Made by a program: the position numbers and the translations under genes. Positions 25,005-35,663 of a DNA stretch of 64,000 nt are shown in pieces (position 1 is the first letter of the stretch; every line of letters begins with the position of its first letter). The notes under the pieces were generated by a model, which was not told where the DNA came from, searched no databases, and saw only the letters and a program-made list of their open reading frames with translations. The DNA comes from Stomorhina lunata (lineage: Eukaryota > Arthropoda > Insecta > Diptera > Rhiniidae), in the NCBI GenBank assembly GCA_933228675.1, contig OW121741.1:111594361-111658360 (forward strand), in the 5' to 3' direction.

Positions 25005-26760
25005 TTTTATTTCATTGTAAGAAATTTTTAAAACTTTATATTTTTACATTCAAAACTTTAAAATTTTTCAAAATTTTATAATTTTTATATGAAAATTTTC
25101 AAAATTTTCCTATTTTTATAGGAAAATTTTAAAAATTTTAAAAATTTTCCTATTTTTATAGGAACATTTAAAAAATTTTACTATTTTTAAAAGTAAATTT
25201 TTAAAATTTTACTATTTTTATAGGAAAATTTTCAAAATTTTACTATCTTTATAAGATAATGATCAAAATTTTACTATTTTTATGGGAAAATTTTCAAAAT
25301 TTACTATTTTTATAAGAAAATTTTCAAATTTGACTATTTTGATAGGAAAATTTTCAAAATTTTACTATTTTTATAAGAAAATTATCAAAATTTTGCTATT
25401 TTTATAGGAAAATTTTAAAAATGTTACTATTTTTATATGAAATTTTCTATTTTTATTTTAGGAAAATGTTACAATTTTTAAAGGAAAATTTTCAAAATTT
25501 TCTTATGCATTTAAATATTTTAAAAATTAGTATAGGAAAATTTCTATAATTTTACTATTCTTATAGGAAAACTTTCAAAATTTTACTATTTTTATGGGAA
25601 CATTTTTAAAATTTTACTATTTTTTATATGAAACTTTTCAAAAATTTATTATTTTTACAGATGTGTTACTATTTTTATAGCAAAATTTTCAAAATTTTAC
25701 TATTTTTATAGGAAAATTTTCAAAATTTTATTATTTTTATACCCAATTTTTTAAAATTTTACTATTTTTATATGAATTCTTCCATTTTTATTTTAGGAAA
25801 ATTTTACAATTTTCAATGGAATATTACCAAAATTTGACTATTTTATAGAAATATTTTAAAAATTTGTATAGGAAAATTTCCAAAATTTTATTATTTTTAT
25901 AGGAAAACTTTCAAAATTTAACTATTTTTTTGAAAAATTTTCAAAATTTTACTATTATTATATATAGGCAAATTTTTAAAATTTTGATATTTTTATTAGA
26001 AAATTTTCAAAATTTTACTATTTTTCTAGTAAAATTTTCAAAATTTTACTACTTTTATAGAAATTTGATTTTTTATTGGAGAATTTTACTTTTTTTATTG
26101 AAAACTTTTACAATTTTTATAGGAACATTTTTAAATTTTTACTATTTTCATAGGAAAATTTTCAAACTTTTACTATTTTTGTAGGAATTTTTTAAAATTT
26201 AACTCTTTTTATAGGAAAATTTTCAAAATTTTACTAATTTTATAAGAAAATTGTTAACATATTACAATTTTTATAGGAACATTTTTAAAATTTTAAAATT
26301 TTCCTATAAAATAGTAAAATTTTATTGTTATAGAAAAATTTTCAAAATTTTACAATTTTTATGGGAAAATTTTCAAAATTTAACTATTTTTATAGGAAAA
26401 TTTTATTATATTTATAGGAAAATGTTACCATTTTTATAGCAACATTTTTAAAATTTTACTATTTTTAGATGAAAATTTTCAAAATTTTACCATTTATATT
26501 ATAATTTTCAAAATTTTACTTTTTTTAAGGAAAATTTTCAAAATTTTACTAAGTTTTATAGGAAATTTTCTATTTTTATATGAACATTTTCAAAATTTTA
26601 CGATTTTTATAGGAAAATTTTACTATTTTTTTATCATAAATTTTTTTTTAATTTTAAAATTTTTCTACATTTTTATAATTTGACTATATTTATGGAAAAT
26701 TTTTTAAAAATTTTGCTATTTTGATATGAAAATTTTAATAATTTTACATTTTTCGTACTA
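25005..26760 (+). repeat. 31-bp minisatellite array, diverged
   Basis: Same unit and orientation as 21330-23665 (TTTTACTATTTTTATAGG plus AAAATTTTCAAAA), about 55 units with many indels. One short inverted patch (CCTATAAAATAGTAAAATTT) sits at about 26303-26323. Confidence 0.92.
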
Positions 26761-28019
26761 AAAAAATTTTAGCAATTGTGTTTGCTTTTTTATATAAATA
26801 TTAAAAAATATATATATATATTAATTAAACAGTTTTGAATTTTAAGTTTGATTTTAAATCAATTTTACTAAATTTGGCTACAAAGCCTTCCCGCGTTTAA
26901 AAGGCTCCGACTCATACTCTACCATTATCTTCATTCCCTCAAAACTACTTAATACTTGTGACCATTAAAATAACCACCACATGATCCGGGTTATAATTAC
27001 TCGTAAAATTACCAAATAAAATTTCCATTCTCATTAAAAACCAAAACTCTACGAAAATTTGCAGTCTTATTTAAATGAAATTACGTCAAATGTTGCAAAA
27101 AATAACACGCAATAAATTACAGGCTGGCTCCTGGTGCAGAGAAATCCTTTTATTATACAACGTCTTTCTCCGAAATAATTAATCAGTTAACCGCATTCTG
27201 GTTAAAAGGTCTGCTCTTACATATGTCCTTTCGGTTGTTTTTAAGCTGCAAAGACACAAATAAATAGTACAACCCGCAATCAATAATTAATTTATTATTT
27301 CAGTTTAAAAACCTTGTACGACATTGGGTGGAGAGGGGTGGGAAATTAAGGAAAAATATTGAGGAATGGAAATTTTTAATACCTCACATATACATATGTA
27401 TGTATATAACACCAACAAACAATCGAACAAATGTGTATAAATTTCGATTTAATTTATGTTCGAAATAAAAAATTTTTTGTTCATCCGACATGTGTCACGT
27501 TCCTCACAATTCGTCTCATTTATTTTCCATAATGGTCAATAATTACCGCAAACATGTCAATCGAAATTACATTGCCTCGATAAATGTATGTAAGTATATA
27601 TGCATGTTTTTCTGATGGGTATGTGTGAGAGAGTTTTCCTTTGTAAAGCAACAAAAATTGACCATAATACAAAAACAATAATAATTACAAATCCAACCAC
27701 TTTGTCTTCTATACAGTCAAATAAATATATACATAAATACATAGATATGTATGTATGTTAGTTTTGTAGTTATAACTACTTTAACATATATTCCTATTAA
27801 CTATTTTAAGTTTGTATTGAAAGTATTTATTGTTTAAATATTCCAATAACAAAACATGCAAACATACTCAAGAACTTAAGTTCGTGATATCCTTTTTAAT
27901 AGCAGACAATATACAATAGAATAAAAAACAGTGAAGATCAAAATAAATTACATTTAAAAATTAAATGAATTAACTTTAAATTTACTTATACATATACATA
28001 CTTATACATAAAAATAGCG
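26761..28019. other. unique spacer between opposed arrays
   Basis: Unique sequence with somewhat higher GC at 26880-27250 (for example CTTCCCGCGTTT). No ORF above 61 codons and no recognised element. The 61-codon minus ORF at 27557-27742 overlaps a TATG-type microsatellite. Confidence 0.5.
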
Positions 28020-29615
28020 CAATTTTTTAAATTTTAAAAAACGTAAAATTTTGAAAAGGGTCCAATAAAAATATTAAAATTTTCCGATAAAAATAGTAAA
28101 ATTTTGATAATTTTCCTATAAAAATAGTAAAATTTTGAAAATTTTCCTATAAAAATAGAAAAATTTTGAAAATTTTCCTATAAAAATAGAAAAATTTTGA
28201 AAATTTTTCTATAAAAATAGAAAAATTTTGAAAATTTTCCTATAAAAATAGAAAAATTTTGAAAATTTTCCTATAAAAATAGAAAAATTTTGAAAATTTT
28301 CCTATAAAAATAGAAAAATTTTGAAAATTTTCCTATAAAAATAGAAAAATTTTGAAAATTTTCCTATAAAAATAGAAAAATTTTGAAAATTTTCCTATAA
28401 AAATAGAAAAATTTTGAAAATTTTCCTATAAAAATAGAAAAATTTTGAAAATTTTCCTATAAAATTAGGAACATTTTAAAAATTTTCCTATAAAAATAGT
28501 AAAATTTTGAAAATTTTCATATAAAAATAGTTAAAATTTGAAAATTTTCCTTTAAAAATAGTAAAATTTTGAAAATTTTCCTATAAAAATAGTAAAATTT
28601 TTAAAATTATCTTATAAAAATAGTAAAATTTTGAAAATTTTCCTATAAAAATAGTAAAATTTTGAAAATTTTCCTATCAAAATAAAAAAAGTTTCCTCAT
28701 AATAAATAAAATAAAAAAAGTTTCCTCATAATATCATAATAGTAAAATTTTTTTTTATAAAAATGAAAGATTTTGAAAATTTTCCTATAAAAACAGTAAG
28801 AATTTGAAAATTTTCCTATCAAAATAAAAAAAGTTTCCTATCAAAACAATAAAATTTTGAAAATTTTTCTATAAAAATATTAAAATTTTGAAAATTTTCC
28901 TATAAAAATTGTAAAATTTTCAAAAATTTTATTTAAAAATTTTAAAAATTTAAAATAAAATAGTAAAATTTTAAAAATGTTCTTATAAAAATAGTCAAAT
29001 TTTGAAAATTTTCCTCTAAGTAAAGTAAAATTTTGAAAATTTTCGTATAAAAATATAAAAATTTGGAAAAAATTTATAGGAAAATTATAAAATTAACAAA
29101 ATTTTGAAAATGTTCCTATGAATGTATCAAAATTTTGAAAAATTCTTATAAAAATAAAATAAATTTTTTAAAAATTCCTATAGAAAAATTTTCCTATGAA
29201 AATAGTAAAATTTTGATAATTTTCCTATAAAAACAAAATTTTGAAAACTTTCCTATAAAAATAGAAAATTTTAAAAATTTTCTTATAAAAATAGTAAAAT
29301 TTTGAAAATGTTTCTATTAAAATAATAAAATTTTAAAAATGTTCCTATAAAAATAATAAAATTTTCCTATAAAATTAATAAAGTTTTGCAAATTTCTCTA
29401 TAGAAATGGTAACATTTTGCAAATTTCCTTATAAAAAAAATAAAATTTTAAAAATTTTCCCATAAAAAAAGTAAAATTTTGCATATTTTCCTAAAAAAAA
29501 ATAGTAAAATTTTGTAAATTTTCGTATAAAAATGGTCAAATTTTTTAAATTTTCCTATACAAATAAAAAAATTTTGAAAATTTTCCTATAAAAATTTGTA
29601 AAAATAGTAAAATTT
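28020..29615 (-). repeat. 31-bp minisatellite array with a homogeneous core
   Basis: About 50 units, reverse complement of the two preceding arrays. Units 28125-28465 form a core of some eleven near-identical copies (CCTATAAAAATAGAAAAATT plus TTGAAAATTTT); the remainder use ATAGTAAAATTTT and are diverged. Arms in the core are TTTTCCTAT and ATAGAAAAA, nearly complementary. Confidence 0.94.
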
Positions 29616-31283
29616 TTTACAGCATTCCTGTTTTTACTGTGAATTTTTTTTATCTATGTGTTAGTGTTTTTAATGTTTATATATATATAATATAATTTTT
29701 AGTCGGTCTCTACAACATTTATATTATCGGTTAACCAAGACATGTTGCCACATTAAATTATACATTTCATGTTTTAGACACACACTCATTTGTACTAAAA
29801 TATCAGTGTAAATGTTCTTGTGTATGTTTGTGGAAATCCTTAAAATACCACAAAATTGTTTTTTTTGTTTGTTCTTTAACGAAACCATTGAAGTATTTCC
29901 AATTTTTGATTTCTAATACTTTTCTAACCACTTTAGACAATTTATTGATTCATTTTTGTGTTTGTGTGTGTATCATTAAAAGTTGTTTTCTTTTACCGGA
30001 AATTCATTTGAAACCATAATGTAGTGGTATTTCTTGGAAATGACATAAAAAAAAGAAAAGTCAAGAAATAAAAAAGTGTTGCCATATAATGGTATTTTTG
30101 AAGATAGAAAGTTAAAATTTCAATTTAATTAAAAATTACAGAAATCGTGCATATATGGAAGCTAGATCAAATAAACTTTGTTCAGTGGTTAATGTTCATA
30201 TACATAGATTATCTTTATTACCATTTAAACGGTTTTAAGGTGAAAAAGTAAACCAATTGTAAAGAGACTTGATTTTGTGTTTTGATTGAATTTGACCGTC
30301 TTAAGTCTTTATGCTTAAATTTTGGGTAACTTTTGTATGGCTGGTACTGCAATATATAAAGCAGTTTATGCAAATATTAATTTTAGTCATACTTGGTGCC
30401 AAAATATTAACAAATACCCAAATGGTAAAGTTTTTATAAAAATGTGCATTTTTAGTCTAATATGCAAAAATATGAAAATTGCTTTAATACTTGTTTAAAG
30501 GTGACACCTTATCTTTTTGTCTGAGATAAATTTTGTATTTAAAGTCAGAATTATCAAAAAGCTGGAGTCAACCCAATCACATTAAGACTTTAAAATCTTC
30601 CAAAAATCAAAGAGAAAGTAAATGCGGAAATAAGTTAAAAAAAAAAAAAACAATTGTATTAACAAATAACAATTAAAATTTCAAATCTTAAATTAATGTC
30701 TCTTAAAGAAGATTTTAATATCAATAAATGTTAACACACTCTCGACTACTTATTATTCAGATTTTAAGTAAAATTCTGTTAAATTATGTATGTATAAGTA
30801 TTTGAGCATGTGTTTCATTTTACATATATAAACATTCAATGTCCATTACTTTGTCCTTGTTCATAACATCTGACTGTTGCTGGTCGGTTAGTAGTTCCAG
30901 TAGTTGCTGTTCTGTTGCGGTTCTCAGTTTGTTTTGTCCTTTTTTATTATTCACAATTTGTTTTATTTCTTATAGTGGGAATATTTTTGTTGTACCTACT
31001 ATAGTTCTTTTATAGTCATCCATTTGTTTAACTATTCTTTCGACTATATGGTTTTGGGAATATCATTTTTAAGTAGTAAAATAAGTATATGTATGTATGT
31101 ATGCATGTATACACTCCCTTTTGGATAGAACGAAAGGCCTGTTCTTTTGAAGCCTCAAGTCTGATCCAATATAGATATTGCAAAGCTTTAGACAAGCTGG
31201 TGAAAAGATCTTCCCTTCACTTTCCAAAGTTTAAAGTCTAATATGTACTTCATACAATTTTACTGTTTATCGCAAATAGAAAC
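29616..31283. other. unique AT-rich DNA
   Basis: Holds a TATG microsatellite at about 31085-31112 and a TATA-rich stretch near 29680. No gene, RNA or transposon recognised up to the DINE-1-like copy B. Confidence 0.5.
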
Positions 31284-31439
31284 ATGTAAGAAAAGTTATA
31301 GTCGGTCAAGCACGACTATATCATACCCTTTACTACTAAGGTCAAATATGGACCAACAATTAAAAAAGTTTTTCTTAAATCTTAGAGACATGCATACATA
31401 TACTTTGTGCTATTTTTTAAAAATTTCGAGATTTATGTA

Positions 31440-31488
31440 CAGGGTGGCCCAGAAAGACCGAAGTGGTGTGAATTCCTTATAACTTTTT
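31440..31488 (+). repeat. left terminal inverted repeat of the DD41D transposon
   Basis: 49 bases matching the right end with one mismatch (C versus G at repeat position 36). It includes the transposase-binding candidate AGAAAGACCGAAGTGGTGTG. It is long compared with the ~28-bp repeats of classical mariner elements. Confidence 0.93.
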
Positions 31489-31549
31489 TATTATAATTTT
31501 TTTTTCTTTTCTTTTCAGTATTTTGTAAAGAAGACTTGGATAATTTATA

Positions 31550-32615
31550 ATGGAGCAATACACAATTGAACAACGTGCCCAAATTGTTGAAATTTACTTT
31601 TCAAATCAACGGTCCATTGTGTTGACTCAGCGTGCATACCGTTGTCAATTTAATGTGCGGGTTGCACCCTCTTAGTCAACAATAAACCGTCTGGTTGCAA
31701 ATTTTCGAGAACAAGGAGCAGTAAGGAACCTTCCTGGTCCCGGCAGACATCGAACTGTCCACACGGCTGACAATATTCAAGTAGTACAGGAGAGTATTCG
31801 GGAGGATCCAGAAACATTAACCAGGAGACGTTCGTCACAACTGGGCCTCTCAAGAACGTCGCTGCAGCGAATTTTGCACACCATAGGATTGTTTCCATAC
31901 AAAATTCAACTTGTCCAAGAATTGAAACCAACAGATTACCAGCAACGACTTGACTATGCAATTTATTTCCAGCAAAAAGCACAAGAGAATCCAAATTTTA
32001 TTCATAACTTAATAATGAGTGACGAAGCCCATTTTCAATTAAATGGGTTCGTTAACAATCAAAACTGTAGAATATGGGCTACGGAAAACCCGAGAGTACT
32101 TCATCAACGACAATTGCACCCAGTTAAGTGTACCGTTTTGTGCGGCGTTTCTTCAGAAAGGATCATTGGCCCATTTTTTTTTTGAAAATGAACAAGGTGT
32201 CGCCATTTCCGTCAATGGTGATCGATATCGGGCCATGTTGCAAAATTTTGTAAGGCCAGCCGTGAAAAACCATCCCCAAATATGGTTTCAACAGGATGGA
32301 GCCACAGCGCACACTGCGAGGGCAACAATGACTCTTTTACGCGACATCTTTGGTGAAAGAATAATTTCTCGTAACAGCAATTTTAATTGGCCTCCGCGGT
32401 CCCCGGATTTAACCGCTCCAGACTGTTTTCTTTGGGGCTATTTAAAAGGAAAAGTTTATGTTAATAAGCCTAGGACTATTGAGGAGTTAAAAACCAATAT
32501 TCGAGAAGAAATTAACAACATACCACCGGAAGTTTTGCGAAAGGTCATGGAAAATGTGTTGTTGTGTGAAGCAGAATATGGCCACCACTTGCGGGATATC
32601 ATTTTTAATAACTAA
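31550..32615 (+). pseudogene. DD41D mariner-type transposase, one stop and one frameshift
   Basis: The product would cut and paste the element at TA sites. The reading starts at ATG 31550, the first in-frame ATG after the left repeat, with YTIEQRAQIVEIYF (helix-turn-helix start) and an R-LPGPGR-like linker (RNLPGPGRHRTV). The three catalytic acidic residues are visible: Asp in IMSDEAHF (about residue 157), Asp in WFQQDGATAHT, and Asp in SPDLTAPDCFLWG, the last two 41 residues apart. It ends with ...HHLRDIIFNN and TAA at 32613-32615. Total length is about 354 codons, normal for the family. Two lesions break it: TAG at 31673-31675 (codon 42) and one extra T in the T10 run at 32174-32183. Only two lesions argue for recent inactivation; one or both could be sequencing error in the homopolymer. 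Confidence 0.92.
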
Positions 32616-32681
32616 TCCAAAAATATTCCCCATAAATTTAATGTATTTAAAAAAAAAAAATTAAAAAAATTACTCTTAAAT

Positions 32682-32730
32682 AAAAAGTTATAAGCAATTC
32701 ACACCACTTCGGTCTTTCTGGGCCACCCTG
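32682..32730 (-). repeat. right terminal inverted repeat of the DD41D transposon
   Basis: Inverted copy of 31440-31488, ending GGGCCACCCTG next to the TA duplication. Complementarity is lost inward of about 32682, where an A-rich stretch starts. Confidence 0.93.
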
Positions 32731-33358
32731 TATTAACCGGCTAAGGGCCTAATATGGGAGGTAGGGTCAATTGTGGAGCGATGTTACAAAATTTTATTAG
32801 TTATTGGTTTATCTATACAAAATATTTATCTGTGCAAAATTTTAGTTATCAAGTGCATTTATTTTTAGAGTTATAAACGTTTTTGTGTTTTTATGTGTAT
32901 ATAAACGTCTTTTGAAAATGTGTCTTGTATGGGAGGTATGGTCAAATATGGGCCGATTCTTAAAAACTTAAGTATACTGATTAAGGTTACCATAGGAAAT
33001 ATTTGTGCTGAATATTATTAAAACACAACTAAATTTGTGGCTGTAAAGTACCAAAAACTCTATTCCGGGAAGGCATCCCTATGGGAGGTACCCGAAATAG
33101 TAATCCAATTTTGCTAAAAAAGTATAAAGATCAAAATATGAGCCTGTGCCAAATTTCATCAAATTATCTTAAAAAGTTAAGACCTGTACAATGATAACAA
33201 GCTTAAATGAATAACCGGCCAGCCAGATGGACATCGTTAAAACAACTCAGGGAGTGATTCTAAGTCGATTGGTATACTAAAAGACCAACATTTCTATGCG
33301 TTACAAACATCAGCACAAACCCAATATACCCTTTCCACCTATGGTGGTGAAGGGTATA

Positions 33359-35319
33359 AAGACATATCTAACCCATTCTGGTTATATAAGTCATAATTAC
33401 TTTTTAACTAAATATGCAGATGATTTATTTATTATTGTAAAGCTAAGATTTTAGCCTCTAATTAGGGTAAATTTTGACTTATTAAATAAAAGTACGAACA
33501 AAGTTATAGTCTTTCTAATATTGCGGTAATTTGATGTTTACAAAAACGTATTAATTTCAAATAAAAATAAGTGTTATTTAAAAATCACTGTAATACAATA
33601 CATATGTAGTAAACTACGTTGTAAGACTAAAATGACTTTCTAGTGCTAAACAGGGCATTTCCATCCAAAAAATAGAATGTAAGTACTTCAAATAATACCA
33701 AAAGGCCTAAAAAATATCCTTTTACCTTTGTATCGTTTGAGTAAAATTCATAGTGTTATTGTGTTATTTGTCATTGTGGTTGGTTAGGAAAAACCACTAA
33801 ATTGTGTTTCGACTTTGTAACGTTTTCGACCACATTTCGGTGGTTCTTTTGAGGCAGAATTGTTTTTTTTTTTTTGTATTTCTCTCTCCGTTCTTGGTCA
33901 GAATTTCTAGTGGTATATCACCACTATTGATATATTTTTGGAATATTTTATTTGGTAATTTGTATAAATATGTAACAAGACTTTAAAAAGATTTAATTTT
34001 AAAAATTAGCAAAAAATATATTTTCGGAATCTTTTAACAAAATAATTATAAGAATATCCAAGACTATATAGTACAACTGTTTATATGAATTTGAAACTTA
34101 AATGAACTCAATTTTATATGGAAATTTTTTCTATTCAGATAGACAAAAGTTTTTTGTTTCCTATAACCAGCTATAGCAATTCATAACAAATACTGGTCAA
34201 TTTTTTTTTATAAATATTAGTATAAATTTAATGTCTCCCCGTAGACATTAAAAAATCTTCTACAAATACTCTCATAATTTCTATAATTTCCTAATACATC
34301 AAATATTCATTCATTTAATTGTTGAACAAAAAATTCACATTTAACAAAATTTATGACTTTTTCTGAAAGGCAATTTTAAATATTAAAATATGACCATTAG
34401 ACAATTTGAAATAATTTATCACTCAAATATGATTTGAAGAAAACAAAACGTTTTGACTGAATGGACATTAAAAAAGACACCCACTTTAAAATTAAATTTT
34501 TTTTTTCCAAAATAACAAAATTCATTAAAAAAAATTTAAGCAAAAAAATAATTTTTAAAACAGACTAAAATTTTGGGAATCCACATAAATGTGATTAAAA
34601 TAAAAAAAATATTTTCTTAATAAAATTTTGAAACAACAATTTTAAGAATTTGGAAATTTCAATGATTGGAAAATAGAAAATATTATCTAGATTTCTAAAA
34701 CACACCCACTTATTAGTGGCTAAAGCTTTAGAAAAAAAAACTATTTAAATCATCTTCGAAATCGATAAAAAATATTTTAATATTTATATGTACTCAAAAT
34801 CTGTGCTGACATGGCATAAATTTGGACTCAAAATTAATTTTCAATACTATCTACAAAACGTTCAACTTAAATTATATGTAGGGTATTTATTTAACTTTCG
34901 AAACTTTGGAAAATTTTAAGATTTTTTTTTTCCCAACTTTTTTTGTTGATATCTTGGATCTTTAGAACACATGTTCAAGATTTAAATATCGTTTTTTTTT
35001 GCCTTCCTCATGTGTGTTTTTTGTATCATTCTAAATATAAAATCAAATTATCTAATTTTTGACCAATGTCAGGCTGTTAGAAAAATAATTAAAATTATAG
35101 TAAAAGAAACTTGTAATTATCAAATGGTCAAGGTCACAATAGGCGACGTTTGATTATAATCTAATAAATAGTTAAGAATTATTTTCAGGAAATATTTCGA
35201 AAATAATTTTTTCAAATTGAATATAGACATGTAGAATTAGGGATACTCCGATCACGATATCAGAATGTATCAAAGTTTTCTACATTAGACTGTTTTTGGC
35301 TTTATCAAAAAACTTTTTT
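33359..35319. other. unique AT-rich DNA
   Basis: No recognised gene or element. The 60-codon ORF 33804-33986 has no domain. Several T and A runs (for example 33865-33876 and 34500-34507) are present. Confidence 0.5.
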
Positions 35320-35663
35320 TTCAAAATAATAAACAACTGCAATAAATTGGGATTCTAGTGCAATACATCTATGTTAAACTTTTTAATAAACTGTTTGACT
35401 TTCCATAAGTTTTGAAAAAATTTATAAAATTTCCTATAAAAATAGGAAATTTTTGAAAAATTGCCTATAAAAATAGGAAATTTTTGAAAAATTTCCTATA
35501 AAAATAGGAAATTTTTGAAAAATTTCCTTCAAAATAATAAACAACTGCAATAAATTGGGATTCTAGTGCAATACATCTATGTTAAACTTTTTAATAAACT
35601 GTTTGACTTTCCATAAGTTTTGAAAAAATTTATAAAATTTCCTATAAAAATAGGAAATTTTTG
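35320..35663 (+). repeat. 208-bp direct duplication at the left edge of the array
   Basis: The unique sequence from TTCAAAATAATAAACAACTG through CCATAAGTTTTG and into the first array units occurs at 35320-35455 and again at 35528-35663. The offset is exactly 208 bases with essentially no divergence (one base differs in the following unit, TTGCC versus TTTCC). Three to four array units separate the copies. Array DNA and flanking DNA were therefore duplicated together. Confidence 0.95.

Larger units (their letters stand above)
31440..32730 (+). mobile_element. DD41D mariner-type (rosa-like) DNA transposon, full length
   Basis: A 1291-bp element with terminal inverted repeats beginning CAGGGTGGCCCAGAAAGACC, flanked by TA on both sides (31438-31439 and 32731-32732). 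The uninterrupted equivalent site exists in copy C, so both ends are defined by comparison and not only by the repeats. It contains one transposase gene (31550-32615) with an AT-rich 5' leader and an A-rich 3' stretch. I count 41 residues between the second and third catalytic aspartates, which places it in the DD41D group (rosa of Ceratitis is the member I recall). Nearly intact repeats suggest fairly recent movement. Confidence 0.92.
31284..33358 (-). mobile_element. DINE-1-like element, copy B, split by a mariner insertion
   Basis: Left part 31284-31439 begins GTAAGAAAAGTTATAGTCGG with the stem-loop ATAGTCG...CGACTAT and ATACCCTTTACTACTAAGG. Right part 32731-33358 ends CACCTATGGTGGTGAAGGGT. 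Removing the mariner and one TA leaves about 780 bases collinear with copy C (40470-41220), including the phrase GGCTAAGGGCCTRATATGGG just right of the insertion. The element has no gene of its own. Subterminal inverted repeats (ACCCTTTACTAC and GTGGTGAAGGGT) and the terminal stem-loop fit Helentron-type DINE elements. Confidence 0.75.

Noticed and set aside
31650..31994. Minus-strand ORF of 114 codons
   Set aside because: Antisense shadow of the mariner-type transposase.
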